Assembly: GCA_963759115.1 (NCBI GenBank)
Contig: CAVWXT010000006.1
Location: 1,116,001-1,180,000, forward strand
Direction: 5' to 3'
Length of the DNA: 64,000 nucleotides
From: CAVWXT01 sp963759115
Lineage (GTDB): Bacteria; Planctomycetota; Planctomycetia; Pirellulales; Thermoguttaceae
Numbering within the stretch: position 1 is the first letter of the stretch; each line of letters starts with the position of its first letter. Below, piece by piece: positions 39,010 to 46,512 of this stretch. The notes beneath the pieces are model-generated. The model ran no database searches. It worked only from the letters and a program-made list of their open reading frames with translations, and was not told the DNA's origin. Made by a program: the position numbers and the translations under genes.

Positions 39010-40356
39010 ATGAGTTTTCCTAAAGACGACAACGAATTGGACCAAGTGCTGGCCGACGCGTTTGCGCCGCCGCCCGAGGCCGATTTCGCGGCATGGCAGC
39101 GACAACACCCCCAGGCGGCCGCGTGTCTCAATCCGCAACGCATTAACGCTCAAATGAGAAGGAGAATACTGATGAAACGAGCTTTCATATTCGCTGCCTC
39201 CGCAGCCGTTGTGGCCTGCGCATGGCTTGGTGTATCGCACTTCGGCACGGATGGAGCCGGCAATGCCGCGTTTGCCCAGACCTTGGAGCAGATCCAGAAG
39301 GCCAAGAGCATTACTTGGAAGCAGACCTTCTACGAACATGTCACAAGCAAGGATGGAAAGAGGACGTGGGCGAAGACCGGAGTGATTGAATGTGCATACA
39401 GGGCACCAGGCCTGTACCGTGAGGTGAGGCTGGACGAAAACGGGCAAACTGAGTCCGTGGAAATCAGGGATGTCATTCACGGGCGAAAACTGATCTATTC
39501 TCCGTCGAAAAAGAAAGCCACGCTCGAACAGACCACACCTTGGGCTGACGATCCAGGACCATTTGCCTATTATCGGGAGAAACTGAACGCCCCCAACCTG
39601 CAATGGGTAGGGAAGCGAAACACGGCAACCGGGGAGGTCAACATCTTTCGAAACGCGTTCAGAGACCACGACAACCAGCGCGATTGGAGTCTTGACTTTT
39701 GGATCGACGCCAAGACCAAGCAACTTGTCGACGTGTTTCAGCCTGGCGCCGATGTCTACGATTCCGAGAATGATCCTGCTCGCAACAATCCGCCCGGAGA
39801 CGCATCGTCCCACCGGATGATGGGCGGCGGCGACCGTGACATTCGTTACGATGCACCGCTGGATGACTCGCTTTTTCGGCTTGAAACGCCTGAGGGCTAC
39901 GCTGTTGAGGTCAAACAGCGCGACCGCATAACCGAAAGGGAGATGATCGACTACCTCGGCATTCTTGCGGATTTCAATGACAAGACGTTCCCCGATCAGT
40001 TATTCCCGACTCCGTTCAATCTGATGAGCAAGATCAACCGTGCCTTGAAGAAGCCGCAAAAAGACCTGACCAAGCCCGAGCGAAAGCTGTTGGACACGGA
40101 CGTGCGCTACGGCTGGCGTTTTGGAACGGTGCATGGCGCGCCCATCTTGGTCTTCTTAGCTTGGGACCCCGACAGCACGGTCGAAAAGAGCCTCCGATAC
40201 TTGGGTAAAGGGGTCAAACTTGGCGACAGGGACCGCATTGTGTGCTGGTATAAACTGAAGGATGCCAAAGACCCAAAGACGTACCGAGTGGTCTACGGGG
40301 ATTTGAGCGTCAAGGATGTTGCGGCGAAAGACCTGCCGCTGCCGGTCGAGCCGTGA
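39010..40356 (+). CDS. Probable membrane-bound anti-sigma-type protein with large extracytoplasmic domain
   Basis: A 448-residue protein. AAGGAGG sits 6 bases before the ATG at 39010. Residues 1-56 are a short hydrophilic cytosolic part (LDQVLADAFAPPPEADFAAW). One membrane helix follows (FIFAASAAVVACAWLGVS, about 59-78). The rest is extracytoplasmic: AQTLEQIQKAKSITWKQTFY and YRAPGLYREVRLDENGQ resemble the outer-membrane lipoprotein carrier-like (LolA/RseB) fold found in planctomycete proteins next to ECF sigma factors. Position after the ECF gene plus topology suggest an anti-sigma factor whose outer domain senses the signal. No zinc-binding HxxxCxxC motif is present, so this is inference. 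Confidence 0.65.
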   Translation: MSFPKDDNELDQVLADAFAPPPEADFAAWQRQHPQAAACLNPQRINAQMRRRILMKRAFIFAASAAVVACAWLGVSHFGTDGAGNAAFAQTLEQIQKAKSITWKQTFYEHVTSKDGKRTWAKTGVIECAYRAPGLYREVRLDENGQTESVEIRDVIHGRKLIYSPSKKKATLEQTTPWADDPGPFAYYREKLNAPNLQWVGKRNTATGEVNIFRNAFRDHDNQRDWSLDFWIDAKTKQLVDVFQPGADVYDSENDPARNNPPGDASSHRMMGGGDRDIRYDAPLDDSLFRLETPEGYAVEVKQRDRITEREMIDYLGILADFNDKTFPDQLFPTPFNLMSKINRALKKPQKDLTKPERKLLDTDVRYGWRFGTVHGAPILVFLAWDPDSTVEKSLRYLGKGVKLGDRDRIVCWYKLKDAKDPKTYRVVYGDLSVKDVAAKDLPLPVEP

Positions 40357-40387
40357 CGCTCGCCGCGGGGCGCATGGCGGCGGGCCT

Positions 40388-40606
40388 GTGAATCCCAACG
40401 GGATTGAGTAAGACAGCCCGGGGTTGCCGCGCAGCGGCTACCCCGGGAGAACGGTGGCACGCTGCTGTTTCAACCCTGACAGGGTTGTGTAGTTCGGCGT
40501 TCCCTCTACGAGACCCCGTTGGGGTGTTGTTCTTTCTACCCCTTCTTTCCCCAGGGTAGCCGCTACGCGGCAACCCTGGGCTATCATGTTACAAGCCCTT
40601 CGGGCT
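40388..40606. repeat. Cluster of REP-like palindromes
   Basis: Two opposed copies of one unit, AGCCCGGGGTTGCCGCGCAG (40415-40434, stem to 40447) and its near reverse complement CCCCAGGGTAGCCGCTACGC (40549-40568, to 40582), enclose smaller palindromes: CAACCCTGACAGGGTTG, GACCCCGTTGGGGTG, and outside them CCCAACGGGATTG and AAGCCCTTCGGGCT. The gap between stop 40356 and the nitrilase end 40696 holds only this and a short CGCGGCAAGATGCCGCG hairpin. It is convergent, so read-through from both genes would end here. Confidence 0.75.
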
Positions 40607-40695
40607 ATCCGAGGTGTTGTAACACCTAACGCGGCAAGATGCCGCGTCTACATGGGCCGTGGTCCGGTTCTTGGCGTCCACGATAGAACTCATCC

Positions 40696-41535
40696 TTACG
40701 GCCCGTCGTATCCTTTGCGGCGGAGCATCGGAGCAATGTCGGTGCCGGCGACGGTGGGCGGCTTCAATGCGATCTCAACAACGACCAACTCCTCGGCCGC
40801 GATGCCGTAGGGCCCCTTGGCGAGAATCTCTCCGCCCGGTCCAACGGCCAGGGAACAACCGATGCACTTTCGCCCCGCCCAAGGACCGCCACTGATCGGA
40901 CCGACGTTGCTGACGCCCACGATAGGGATTTCGTAGAGCGTTGCCAACCGCGTGTACGCCCCTTCCCAAAGGGCCCCGTACGGTTCGGCGGCCGGGTCGT
41001 GCTCGGCCGGCACCGCCCAGGCCGACGGCGAAAGGATCATCTGGGCGCCCATCCGGGCCAATGCATGGCCCAGGGCCAACGAATCGGGAAAGTTATCGGC
41101 GCAGATGTTTACGCCCACCACGCCGAAGGCCGTCTCGACCACCTGCAAGCGGTCGCCGATCGAATACACCGCCTGCTCGATGTCGAGCAAATTGATCTTG
41201 CGATGCTTCAATCGCACTTGGCCGTCGGCGTCGATCAGCACGGCCGCGTTATAGAGGCGATTGCCGGCCCGCTCCGTCAATCCGGCCACGACGTGGATGC
41301 CGGCCGCCGCCGCGGCCCGGCCAAGCACGTCGCTGGCGGGCCCGGGGATTTCTGCCGCCAATTGCCGCGCGGAGGGATGGGTCCAGCCCAAGTCCAGGCA
41401 TTCGGGCAGCACGACAACCTGGCAATCGCGCCGGGCGGCCAGGCCGATGGCCTGCGTCGCCCGGTCGAGGTTCTCCGGGAGCTTGCCCCCTTCCACCAGG
41501 ATTTGCCCCATTGCCAGCTTGAGTGGGCGCTTCAT
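40696..41535 (-). CDS. Carbon-nitrogen hydrolase (nitrilase superfamily amidase)
   Basis: A 279-residue cytosolic amidase. The Glu-Lys-Cys triad is visible: Glu in VVLPECLDLGW (about 46), Lys in LKHRKINLLD (about 113) and Cys in GVNICADNFPD (about 148). The MKRPLKLAMGQILVEGGKLP start is the usual first strand of the fold. It lacks a signal peptide, unlike the exported enzymes encoded divergently from 41787 onward, with about 250 bases between. The substrate is not apparent; the family includes omega-amidase, carbamoylputrescine amidase and general amidases. It may act on an ammonia-bearing product of the neighbouring pathway, but that is speculation. Confidence 0.88.
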   Translation of the reverse strand: MKRPLKLAMGQILVEGGKLPENLDRATQAIGLAARRDCQVVVLPECLDLGWTHPSARQLAAEIPGPASDVLGRAAAAAGIHVVAGLTERAGNRLYNAAVLIDADGQVRLKHRKINLLDIEQAVYSIGDRLQVVETAFGVVGVNICADNFPDSLALGHALARMGAQMILSPSAWAVPAEHDPAAEPYGALWEGAYTRLATLYEIPIVGVSNVGPISGGPWAGRKCIGCSLAVGPGGEILAKGPYGIAAEELVVVEIALKPPTVAGTDIAPMLRRKGYDGP

Positions 41536-41786
41536 GCTCGTAGCAGCCTCTCCTCATGAGGGACACGGCACGGTCCTGCCGACCTATGCGTCTATTGTGG
41601 CTATGGCGGCCGTTAGTGTCAAGCCGGTTTGAGGGGGCAACGCGCGGCAGAGCCATGCTACTTGACGCGGGACTACGGAGAGATCATATAGATGGCATAT
41701 CGGCGAAGCGGCTCAGCAACCGTTCGCCGCAACGCCCGCATAATTTCCGCTCCGCCCTCTACCCTGCGATGAAGGAAGAGCCTCCC

Positions 41787-42722
41787 ATGCAACGACCGAA
41801 AACCGCCTACGCTTTGATGCTTGCGATGATCGTACTGGCTGCCGCTCCCGCTGCCGCGCAGGTAGGCGTCTTCTCCAAGGACGACCTCATCAAGTACACG
41901 CCGATGTGGAAAGGCGAACGGTTTCCGGACGGCCGGCCCAAGGTGCCCGACGAGATCCTCGCGCGGATGAAAAAGGTGGCGATCGAGGAGGCCTGGGCCG
42001 TCTGCCGCCGCGAGGGCTTCAACAACCAGTTCGAGGGCAACTGGGTCACGACCCACGAAAATCCCGTGCTGGTGGGCCGCGCGGTCACGGCCAACTTCCA
42101 GCCCCTGCGGCCCGACGTGAACCAGGCGATCGCCGAGCAAGGCAAGAAGGACGGCCGCATCGGCGGGCAAAACTCTTGGGTCATCGATACCGTGGTCAAG
42201 GGCGACGTGATCGTCGTGGATTTGATGGGCAAGGTCATCGACGCGACCTTCATGGGCGATAACCTGGCCAACGCCATCTGGGCCAAGTCGGGCGGCACCG
42301 GCGTCGTGATCGACGGCGGCGCCCGCGACATCGAAGGCGTGCTGGAAGTCCCCAACTTCCCCGTCTTCAACCGCGGCTGGGACCCTTCGTTCCTCACCGG
42401 CACCATGCTCATGGGCATCAACGCGCCGATTCGCATCGGACGCGCGGCGGTGATGCCGGGCGACGTCGTCCTGGCGAAGAAGGAAGGCATTATCTTCGTC
42501 CCGGCCCACTTGGCCCAGGACGTGGTGGAGACTTCCGAGATCATCCAGATTCGCGACGAGTTCGGCCATCTGCGACTCCGCGAGGGGAAATACACGCCGG
42601 GCCAGATCGACCGCAAGTGGACCGACGAGATCGAAAAGGATTTCACTGAATGGCTGAAGGCCCGCGGCAAGGACCTTACGCCCTACCAGCGCGAGAAGCT
42701 TTTGAAGGGAAGGACCTGGTAG
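41787..42722 (+). CDS. RraA-like (HMG/CHA aldolase family) protein with Sec signal peptide
   Basis: A 311-residue protein. GAAGGAAG is 8 bases before the ATG at 41787. Residues 1-24 are a signal peptide (ALMLAMIVLAAAPAAAQ). The core fits the RraA fold: VGRAVTANFQPLRPD, DLMGKVIDATFMGDNLANAI, the key GGTGVVIDGGARDIEGV (Arg and Asp of the aldolase site), APIRIGRAAVMPGDVVLAKK and GIIFVPAHLAQDVVE. Members cleave 4-hydroxy-4-methyl-2-oxoglutarate or related oxo-acids with a divalent metal. Export is unusual, since the well-studied ones are cytosolic. It heads the co-directional set 41787-48045. The extra C-terminal helix (TDEIEKDFTEWLKARGK) goes beyond the basic domain. Confidence 0.85.
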   Translation: MQRPKTAYALMLAMIVLAAAPAAAQVGVFSKDDLIKYTPMWKGERFPDGRPKVPDEILARMKKVAIEEAWAVCRREGFNNQFEGNWVTTHENPVLVGRAVTANFQPLRPDVNQAIAEQGKKDGRIGGQNSWVIDTVVKGDVIVVDLMGKVIDATFMGDNLANAIWAKSGGTGVVIDGGARDIEGVLEVPNFPVFNRGWDPSFLTGTMLMGINAPIRIGRAAVMPGDVVLAKKEGIIFVPAHLAQDVVETSEIIQIRDEFGHLRLREGKYTPGQIDRKWTDEIEKDFTEWLKARGKDLTPYQREKLLKGRTW

Positions 42723-42770
42723 CCCCGGCGAGGCCATTTCGCCGAACGCGGCGTAGCCGACGTCGAAACA

Positions 42771-42838
42771 GGTCTTAGGTCTTAGGTCTTGGGCCTTGGT
42801 GGCGAAGACCTAAGACCAAAGGCCGAAGACCCAAGACC
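42771..42838. repeat. GGTCTTAGGTCTT inverted/tandem repeat
   Basis: GGTCTTAGGTCTTAGGTCTT plus GGGCCTT is answered by AAGACCTAAGACC, then AAGGCCGAAGACCCAAGACC. The 7-base word GGTCTTA is tandemly repeated inside each arm. It lies between the RraA-like and SelA-like genes; a hairpin here could reduce read-through within the operon. Confidence 0.7.
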
Positions 42839-42893
42839 AATTGCACCCCGACCTTGTTCCTAGAACACTGCCTCGAAGCTTCAGGTGCTTTGC

Positions 42894-44510
42894 ATGTTCC
42901 AGTCTCTCAAGAACGGTTGGCGGCTGGGTTTTGAGAGATTCGGCCGTAGGGAATGGCTTCGCCGCTGCTCGTTGTTGGGTCTGCCGGCGTTGTTGAGCGG
43001 CCGGTTGATGGCAGCTCCCACCGATGCGGCAAAGTTGCGCCTTGGCAAGGGACTCTACGAATCGATCGGCGTGCGACCCCTGATCAATGGCCGCGGGACC
43101 TACACCATCCTCAGTGGCTCGCTGATGCTGCCCGAAGTCCGCGCGGCAATGGACGAGGCGGCGCAGCACCATGTCCACTTGGATGAATTGGCCGAGGCCA
43201 TCGGGGCCCGATTGGCCGCGTTGACCGGGGCGGAATGGGGCTTGGTAAGCTCGGGGTGCTCGGCCGCGCTGACTCATGCCACGGCCGCTTGCGTGGCGGG
43301 AGGCAATCCCGACCTCCATGTCCGAATCCCGAACTTGCAAGGCTTTGCCAAGGATCAGGCGATTATTCCGCGACACTCCCGCAATGTCTACGACGCAGCG
43401 GTTCGGGCGGTAGGGGTGCAAATCGTCGAGGTGGACACCGTAGAGGAGTTGGAAGCCGCCTTGGGGCCGAAGACCGCGCTGATCTACATTCTGGCGGGTC
43501 CCCAAGCCGATCGAAGCCCTCTCAATACGAAAGTGATCTGCGAACACGCCAAGCGGAAGGGAGTGCCGGTGCTCGTGGACGCCGCGGCCGAGATTTTGAC
43601 CGTGCCCAACGTACACCTCAGCGCCGGAGCCGATCTGGTGGGCTATAGCGGCGGGAAGTGCATCCGCGGCCCGCAGAGCGCCGGCCTGCTCCTGGGCGCA
43701 AGGACCTGGTTCGCGCGGCGTGGGTCCACAGCGCACCGCATCACGGGTTTGCGCGGCATGAAAGTGGGCAAGGAAGAGGCGATGGGCATGTTGATGGCCG
43801 TCGAGATGTGGACGCGGCGAGATCACCAGGCGGAATGGAATCGCTGGCGGCAGTGGCTGGATCACATCGCCGGCCGGGTCTCCGCCATCAACGGCGTGGC
43901 CACTTCCGTCGCCGAGCCCAGGGGCCTCTCGAATCGCACTCCGATGCTTGCCGTTCGCTGGGACCGGACGCGGCTGGGCATCAGCGGCAAAGCGGCCGCG
44001 CAGGCCCTGTTCGATGGCGATCCGCGGATTGCCACGGAGGGCGAGATTTCCGGACGGAACGGCTCGGAGACGGGCATCAGGATCAATCCCTACATGATGT
44101 CGCCCGGCGACGCCGAGATCGTGGCCGACCGCCTGCACGGCATCCTCTCCGCGGCTCCGGCCGCCACGCCCGCCGTCGAAACGAAGGCGCCGGCCGTAGA
44201 TATCACCGGCCAGTGGGACGTGCAGATCAAGTTCGCGGCCGGCGAGTCCCGTCATACCTTGCACCTGCAGCAGCGGGGAAATCGGCTGGAAGGATCGCAT
44301 CAAGGCGACTTTATTTCCCGCAACCTTTCGGGTATCGTGGAAGGCGATGCGGTCCGCATCGTCAGCCATTACTCCGAATCGCACGGCGACGCGTTGACGT
44401 ATGAGTTTTCGGGTAGAGTCTCCGGCGACGAAATCACGGGCACGCTCGACATGGGCGAGTATCTGAAGGGACAATGGACCGCCAGGAAACATCAGGATCG
44501 AAGGGGATGA
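42894..44510 (+). CDS. SelA-like PLP-dependent enzyme with Tat-like leader and C-terminal beta domain
   Basis: A 538-residue protein. Residues 1-43 contain RREWLRRCSLLGLPALLSG, a twin-arginine-like leader; Tat export fits because PLP must be loaded in the cytosol. Residues about 50-430 are the SelA-like/DgaE fold of aminotransferase class V type: GLYESIGVRPLINGRGTYT, SSGCSAALTHATAACVAGG, VLVDAAAEI (PLP Asp), and the PLP lysine in VGYSGGKCIRGPQSAG (about 255). Related enzymes are ammonia-lyases acting on amino-sugar acids, not selenium transferases. Residues about 440-538 add an all-beta domain (ITGQWDVQIKFAAGESRHTL, LTYEFSGRVSGDEITGTL). It is followed after 3 bases by the amidohydrolase gene, so the two are clearly cotranscribed. 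Confidence 0.85.
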   Translation: MFQSLKNGWRLGFERFGRREWLRRCSLLGLPALLSGRLMAAPTDAAKLRLGKGLYESIGVRPLINGRGTYTILSGSLMLPEVRAAMDEAAQHHVHLDELAEAIGARLAALTGAEWGLVSSGCSAALTHATAACVAGGNPDLHVRIPNLQGFAKDQAIIPRHSRNVYDAAVRAVGVQIVEVDTVEELEAALGPKTALIYILAGPQADRSPLNTKVICEHAKRKGVPVLVDAAAEILTVPNVHLSAGADLVGYSGGKCIRGPQSAGLLLGARTWFARRGSTAHRITGLRGMKVGKEEAMGMLMAVEMWTRRDHQAEWNRWRQWLDHIAGRVSAINGVATSVAEPRGLSNRTPMLAVRWDRTRLGISGKAAAQALFDGDPRIATEGEISGRNGSETGIRINPYMMSPGDAEIVADRLHGILSAAPAATPAVETKAPAVDITGQWDVQIKFAAGESRHTLHLQQRGNRLEGSHQGDFISRNLSGIVEGDAVRIVSHYSESHGDALTYEFSGRVSGDEITGTLDMGEYLKGQWTARKHQDRRG

Positions 44511-44513
44511 ACG

Positions 44514-45828
44514 ATGGGCATAAGTGGCGGGTTGATGGCGGGACTGATTTCGGTTCTCTCGATGTTGGGCGCCGGGAGCCAGCCAAAGTATGACCTCATC
44601 CTGCGCGGCGGACATCTCATCGACCCGAAGAACCAAATCAGCGTCGTCCGCGACGTTGCCATTGCCGATGGGAAGGTGGCAGCCGTTGCCGCGCGGCTCG
44701 ATCCGGCCGACGCCTTGAAGGTCGTCGACGTCACGGGACTCTACGTGACCCCCGGCTTGATCGACATCCACGTTCACGTCTACGCCGGCACGGGCGAGAA
44801 GGGCTCCTACGCCGGCGACAACAGCGTCTACCCGGACGGGTTCACGTTCCGCGCCGGCGTCACCACGGTGGTCGATGCCGGATGCGCCGGGTGGCGCAAC
44901 TTCGACGACTTCAAAGATCGCGTCATCGACCGCTCGAAGACCCGCGTCCTGGCGTTTCTCAACATTGTCGGCCGCGGAATGCGCGGCCGAGGCCCTTCAG
45001 CAGAACCTCGCCGACATGGAGGCTCAGCCCACCGCCGAAAAGGCCCTGGCCCACAAGGGCCTGATCGTGGGGATCAAAACGGCCCATTACGCCGGCCCCG
45101 AATGGGCGCCTGTGGAACGGGCGGTCGAAGCCGGCAAGCGGGCCAACATCCCCGTGATGGTCGATTTTGGCAAGAACCGCGCGGAGCGCCCGCTGAGCGA
45201 ACTGGTGACCCGCAAGCTTCGCCCCGGCGACATTTACACCCACATGTATTCGGGCCTTCGCGACGAACAGGTGGAATCGGGAAAGGTGAATCCCGCGATC
45301 TGGGAAGCGCGAAAGCGGGGCGTGATCTTTGACGTCGGACATGGCGGCGGCAGTTTCTTCTGGCGGATTGCCGTCCCGGCCGTCGAGGAAGGATTCCTGC
45401 CGGACTCCATCTCCACCGACCTGCACATCGACAGCATGAACAGCGGCATGAAAGACATGCTCAACCTGATGAGCAAGTTTCTGGCGATGGGGTCGCCGCT
45501 GGACCAGGTGATCCTGTGGTCGACGTGGAATCCGGCCCGTGAAATCAAGCACGAAGAGTTGGGCCATCTTTCCGTAGGGGCGACGGCCGATATTGCCGTG
45601 CTGAGGCTGGAAAAGGGCGACTTCGGATTCACGGACTCCGGTGGGGCCCGGCTGCGGGGCAAGGAGAAACTGGTCTGTGAACTGACGCTGCGGGAGGGCA
45701 AAGTGGTTTATGATCTCAATGGGATCACCCGCCCCGACTGGGACCAGTTGCCCCGCGACTACAAGCAGACGGGGGATGCCCGCTGGGACGCCGTCTCGCC
45801 GCGTCCGGCGAGCCGTGGAAAACGCTAG
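44514..45828 (+). CDS. Exported amidohydrolase/deacetylase, dihydroorotase-like COG3964 type (one frameshift)
   Basis: About 437 residues after removing one extra C near 44990. AAGGGGA precedes the ATG at 44514. A hydrophobic N-terminus (GLMAGLISVLSMLGAGS) suggests export. Metal ligands: HVHVY after LYVTPGLID, a Lys in LIVGIKTAHYAG (candidate bridging lysine), His in MYSGLRDEQ/DVGHGGGSF, and Asp in STDLHIDSM. The C-terminus LSVGATADIAVLRLEKGDFG is typical. Characterised COG3964 members hydrolyse acetylated hydroxy acids rather than dihydroorotate. In other bacteria this family sits next to SelA-like PLP enzymes and an aldolase, as here. It would release the substrate of the SelA-like enzyme by deacylation (inference). 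Confidence 0.83.
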
Positions 45829-45849
45829 GTGGTCGGAATAACCGCTGTT

Positions 45850-45874
45850 GGTGCGGCAGTCGTGTTGCCGCACC
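45850..45874 (+). promoter_or_regulatory. Strong hairpin between amidohydrolase and RidA genes
   Basis: GGTGCGGCA and TGCCGCACC pair perfectly over nine bases with a seven-base loop. There is no T-run, so it is more likely an mRNA processing or stabilising hairpin than a terminator. A near tandem repeat, CCCAACATTGG and CCCCAACATCGG, follows at about 45906-45930. Confidence 0.45.
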
Positions 45875-45997
45875 GGGGGGATCGCGGATGGCAGTGCAAC
45901 TTCCATCCCAACATTGGCCCCAACATCGGGGGCAGGGAGATTGGCGTCGTAACCGATTACTTGTTAATTTCTCACTCACTCTTTACGGGAGGCGTTC

Positions 45998-46468
45998 ATG
46001 GCGTCATCGAATCGAAGAGACTTCTTGGTAAAGGGTTCCGCGGCCGCCGCCGTCATGGTCACGGCCGGCGCCGCCAGTGCTCAAGACAAACCCGCCGATA
46101 AGCCCACCAAGAAAGTCCACTGGTCCGGCGGCAAGCGCCCCGACAAGACCCCGCTCTTCAGCCCGGTGGTTTCTTATGGAGGGCTGGTGTTTATCTCGGG
46201 CATTGGCGCTCATTTTCAAGGCGACATCAAGGCCCACACCAAGTTCGTGCTCGACGAGATCCAGAAGAAGCTGGAATCGGTCGGCTCGTCGATGGAAAAA
46301 GTGCTCAAAGTCAACGTCTACCTGAACGACCTGAAGGATTACGCGGGCATGAACGAAGTGTTCCTCGGCCGATTTGGACCCGAGCCGCCGGTGCGAACCA
46401 CGATTGCCGCGGCCGGCGGAATCCCGGGGAATTCGCTGGTGGAAATCGACTGCATCGCGTCTCTATGA
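45998..46468 (+). CDS. RidA/YjgF-family protein with Tat signal
   Basis: A 156-residue protein; GGGAGG lies before the ATG at 45998. Residues 1-29 are a clear Tat leader: NRRDFLVKGSAAAAVMVTAG then ASA. The mature part is a RidA trimer-fold domain (SYGGLVFISGIGAHFQGDIK, VLKVNVYLNDLKDYAGMNEV, PPVRTTIAAAGGIPGNSLVE). The catalytic-Arg region PVRTTIAA corresponds to the PARTTV motif of imine deaminases. Such proteins hydrolyse reactive enamine/imine products released by PLP-dependent ammonia-lyases. A Tat-exported RidA encoded beside a Tat-exported PLP lyase strongly suggests joint action outside the cytosol. Confidence 0.88.
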   Translation: MASSNRRDFLVKGSAAAAVMVTAGAASAQDKPADKPTKKVHWSGGKRPDKTPLFSPVVSYGGLVFISGIGAHFQGDIKAHTKFVLDEIQKKLESVGSSMEKVLKVNVYLNDLKDYAGMNEVFLGRFGPEPPVRTTIAAAGGIPGNSLVEIDCIASL

Positions 46469-46512
46469 GGCTGTTTCGGGCTGATTGAGCATTCGCAAGT
46501 GGAGGCCACGTC

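Noticed and set aside
42771..42838. Possible CRISPR-like array from repeated GGTCTTA words
   Set aside because: Words are adjacent or mirrored, with no spacers of constant length and no cas genes nearby.
42894..44510. Selenocysteine synthase (SelA) function
   Set aside because: Signal peptide, extra domain and gene context point to a SelA-like ammonia-lyase-type PLP enzyme; no selenoprotein machinery is nearby.
42810..44777. A 655-codon minus-strand frame opposite the SelA-like gene
   Set aside because: The plus-strand frame has a complete PLP-enzyme pattern; the minus frame is Arg/Gly/His-rich without any recognisable domain.
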